Shown here: positions 63,901-64,000 of the stretch, piece after piece | Numbering within the stretch: position 1 is the first letter of the stretch | Layout: every line of letters starts with the position of its first letter | Source of the DNA: Didymella arachidicola | Lineage: Eukaryota > Ascomycota > Dothideomycetes > Pleosporales > Didymellaceae | Assembly: GCA_016630955.3 (NCBI GenBank) | Contig: CM049996.1 | Location: forward strand, 1,736,001 to 1,800,000 | Reading direction: 5' to 3' | DNA length: 64,000 bases | The notes under the pieces: generated by a model | Database searches by the model: none | Seen by the model: only the letters and a program-made list of their open reading frames with translations | Told to the model about the DNA's origin: nothing | Translations under genes and position numbers: made by a program

Positions 63901-64000
63901 CGAGCGCTGATTGAAGATCTAGTAGGGCGGATTCAGCGGTGTGGGGTGGAGTGCATGGAATGGAAGCACGGCGAGAGCAACCCAGCGTCTGTGGTGGTGG
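60907..64000 (+). CDS. Telomere-linked RecQ-type helicase with N-terminal twin-C2H2 and tyrosine-recombinase-like region (3' end outside window)
   Basis: Continuous frame from the ATG at 60907 to the right edge (1031 codons so far); stops lie in frame just upstream. The two fingers are CKQHCTAVVSLDAHLRKHH (residue 54) and CKACGWITTNKDQMRMHCNK (residue 120). An acidic linker has three exact 12-bp repeats (61957-61992, Ser-Glu-Glu-Asp each). A recombinase-like region follows: HVTSGQPGRGSEITTIRHRN with its Arg at 683, VVRYYKSQ (Lys position), LHTLDYRHAAVGIGRVYVG with its Arg at 802, and LLELQNSRTTAMGVGNYSV with Tyr 856. The RecQ ATPase begins near 950: LVVVLPTGGGKSLLFTLPAC with the Walker Lys at 976, then VVVVPYRALIEDLVGRI (motif Ia), where the window ends. 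Such helicases sit within a few kb of telomeres in several fungi. A role in telomere recombination is family knowledge; activity of the recombinase-like part is inference. Confidence 0.88.
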   Translation, partial: MEFVWDSRVPTQQQSDLKKTNESNSSSTYQWPRQLTISNCDNFFCFLEDYGVLVCKQHCTAVVSLDAHLRKHHAVSATLRRQIIKRFSCFETVPPSAVENPDEPAQLIEELGKPLDGVQCKACGWITTNKDQMRMHCNKNHQQAWVGEKSLLYNTVKVQSFFRSGGLQKYFIVDLVDAEIDENAGVENIVSGLLADYKLTQQEVEEELQTLEEAAKTDKTGWFKRTGWLEFLKDRNLAHLAHQARAPDHNERKLKLAAQLTEGLVERSVKGLATLTQELRRWLRSAKREEADVRPLARLQNPESQAVYASYMVKFVCFYLRILADEEQRIVRFREQQDTAAHADCRSASGSEEDSEEDSEEDDNGDSSEGDSDSPRPRRTTRTTRGQTQQDMAKDARELFTWTDEQKSCGIKLWDALDGDDRAAQTEALLASISSFIFTTYHPVALSTGLIQFLAVLGYDTGTDRLRTAKNYSYMLAGMVYCVRVIAVEALLPGSQRSTQTEQDRDRFIEMRQKYLADGSFSPMSEMISMLAYGKHIGLSAGNSGNAHWSLDKETFYLNSRPIAISRFRKMAQDLLAEAEQMLRELCWVDKEEDWANVNLKQVVDDVTFTKRRMSFVDAPGNKLQGGLDWMLRRAISTRGGRRLKRADGQWSVKAVRQYLRQVDRFLEVLLCSVHVTSGQPGRGSEITTIRHRNGILQDRNIFVVDGQVMTVVRYYKSQSQWDKPKIVPRFLPARLGQVMAAYLVYMQPFKEYLRLQVLGGNYSDYVWHDAQGAWDTGRLTRILRRETGRRLGVPLHTLDYRHAAVGIGRVYVGESFSRGYQDEVGEIEEAEVEDDGEDLLELQNSRTTAMGVGNYSVPMDIVKHLSVRSIDAFRALSMAWHGFLGVDESAAKYAGPSRIAKRRLSISMLSGLAELPKEKGVRVADARAEAIQRGLQQVLGKQDVGFRSVEQEQALHAVLEKQTPLVVVLPTGGGKSLLFTLPACVEESGVTVVVVPYRALIEDLVGRIQRCGVECMEWKHGESNPASVVV

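Overview
The window looks like a chromosome-end segment of a filamentous ascomycete. The genes have short GT-AG introns of about 48-58 nt with fungal branch-point signals. The gene set includes ATG13, HET-domain, cytochrome P450, secreted and LysM-type genes. Mobile DNA is of fungal type: Fot1/pogo-like and hAT transposons and a Tad1-like LINE. TTAGGG motifs lie next to a RecQ-type helicase gene. A Dothideomycete (Pleosporales-like) origin is my impression from the proteins and was not tested.

Region 1 (1-27.6 kb) is an ordinary gene-bearing arm: the 3' part of a RAD4/XPC DNA-repair gene (+), a damaged HET-domain gene (+), a four-exon cytochrome P450 (-), a 360-bp MITE-like element, a very long IBTK-like ankyrin/RCC1/BTB protein (-), ATG13 (+), the E1-alpha subunit of branched-chain 2-oxoacid dehydrogenase (-), the COQ5 ubiquinone methyltransferase (+), and a six-exon secreted protein (-). 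The E1-alpha and COQ5 genes, both for mitochondrial enzymes, are divergent and share a 231-bp promoter. Exon structures were rebuilt by hand; the coding phase closes exactly across every intron of the P450, IBTK-like, ATG13, E1-alpha, COQ5 and secreted-protein models.

Region 2 (27.6-47.7 kb) is gene-poor and repeat-rich. It has a frameshifted Fot1-like transposon with 49-bp inverted repeats and a TA duplication. It also has two adjacent relics of secreted-protein genes (a lectin/glucanase-like family and a LysM family) whose stop codons mostly look like C-to-T changes, a near-complete LINE with one nonsense codon and a (TTTAG)n tail, one unknown gene, and a decayed hAT transposase.

Region 3 (47.7-64 kb) has the features of a subtelomere. 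All its genes read rightward: a SNF2-type helicase, then two related genes (the first with an in-frame stop, the second with its 3' end interrupted by an intact Fot1-like transposon), TTAGGG motifs, and finally a telomere-linked RecQ-like helicase cut by the window edge. The two related genes and the N-terminal half of the RecQ-like protein share twin C2H2 fingers followed by what looks like a tyrosine-recombinase fold. This family is the most interesting content of the window.
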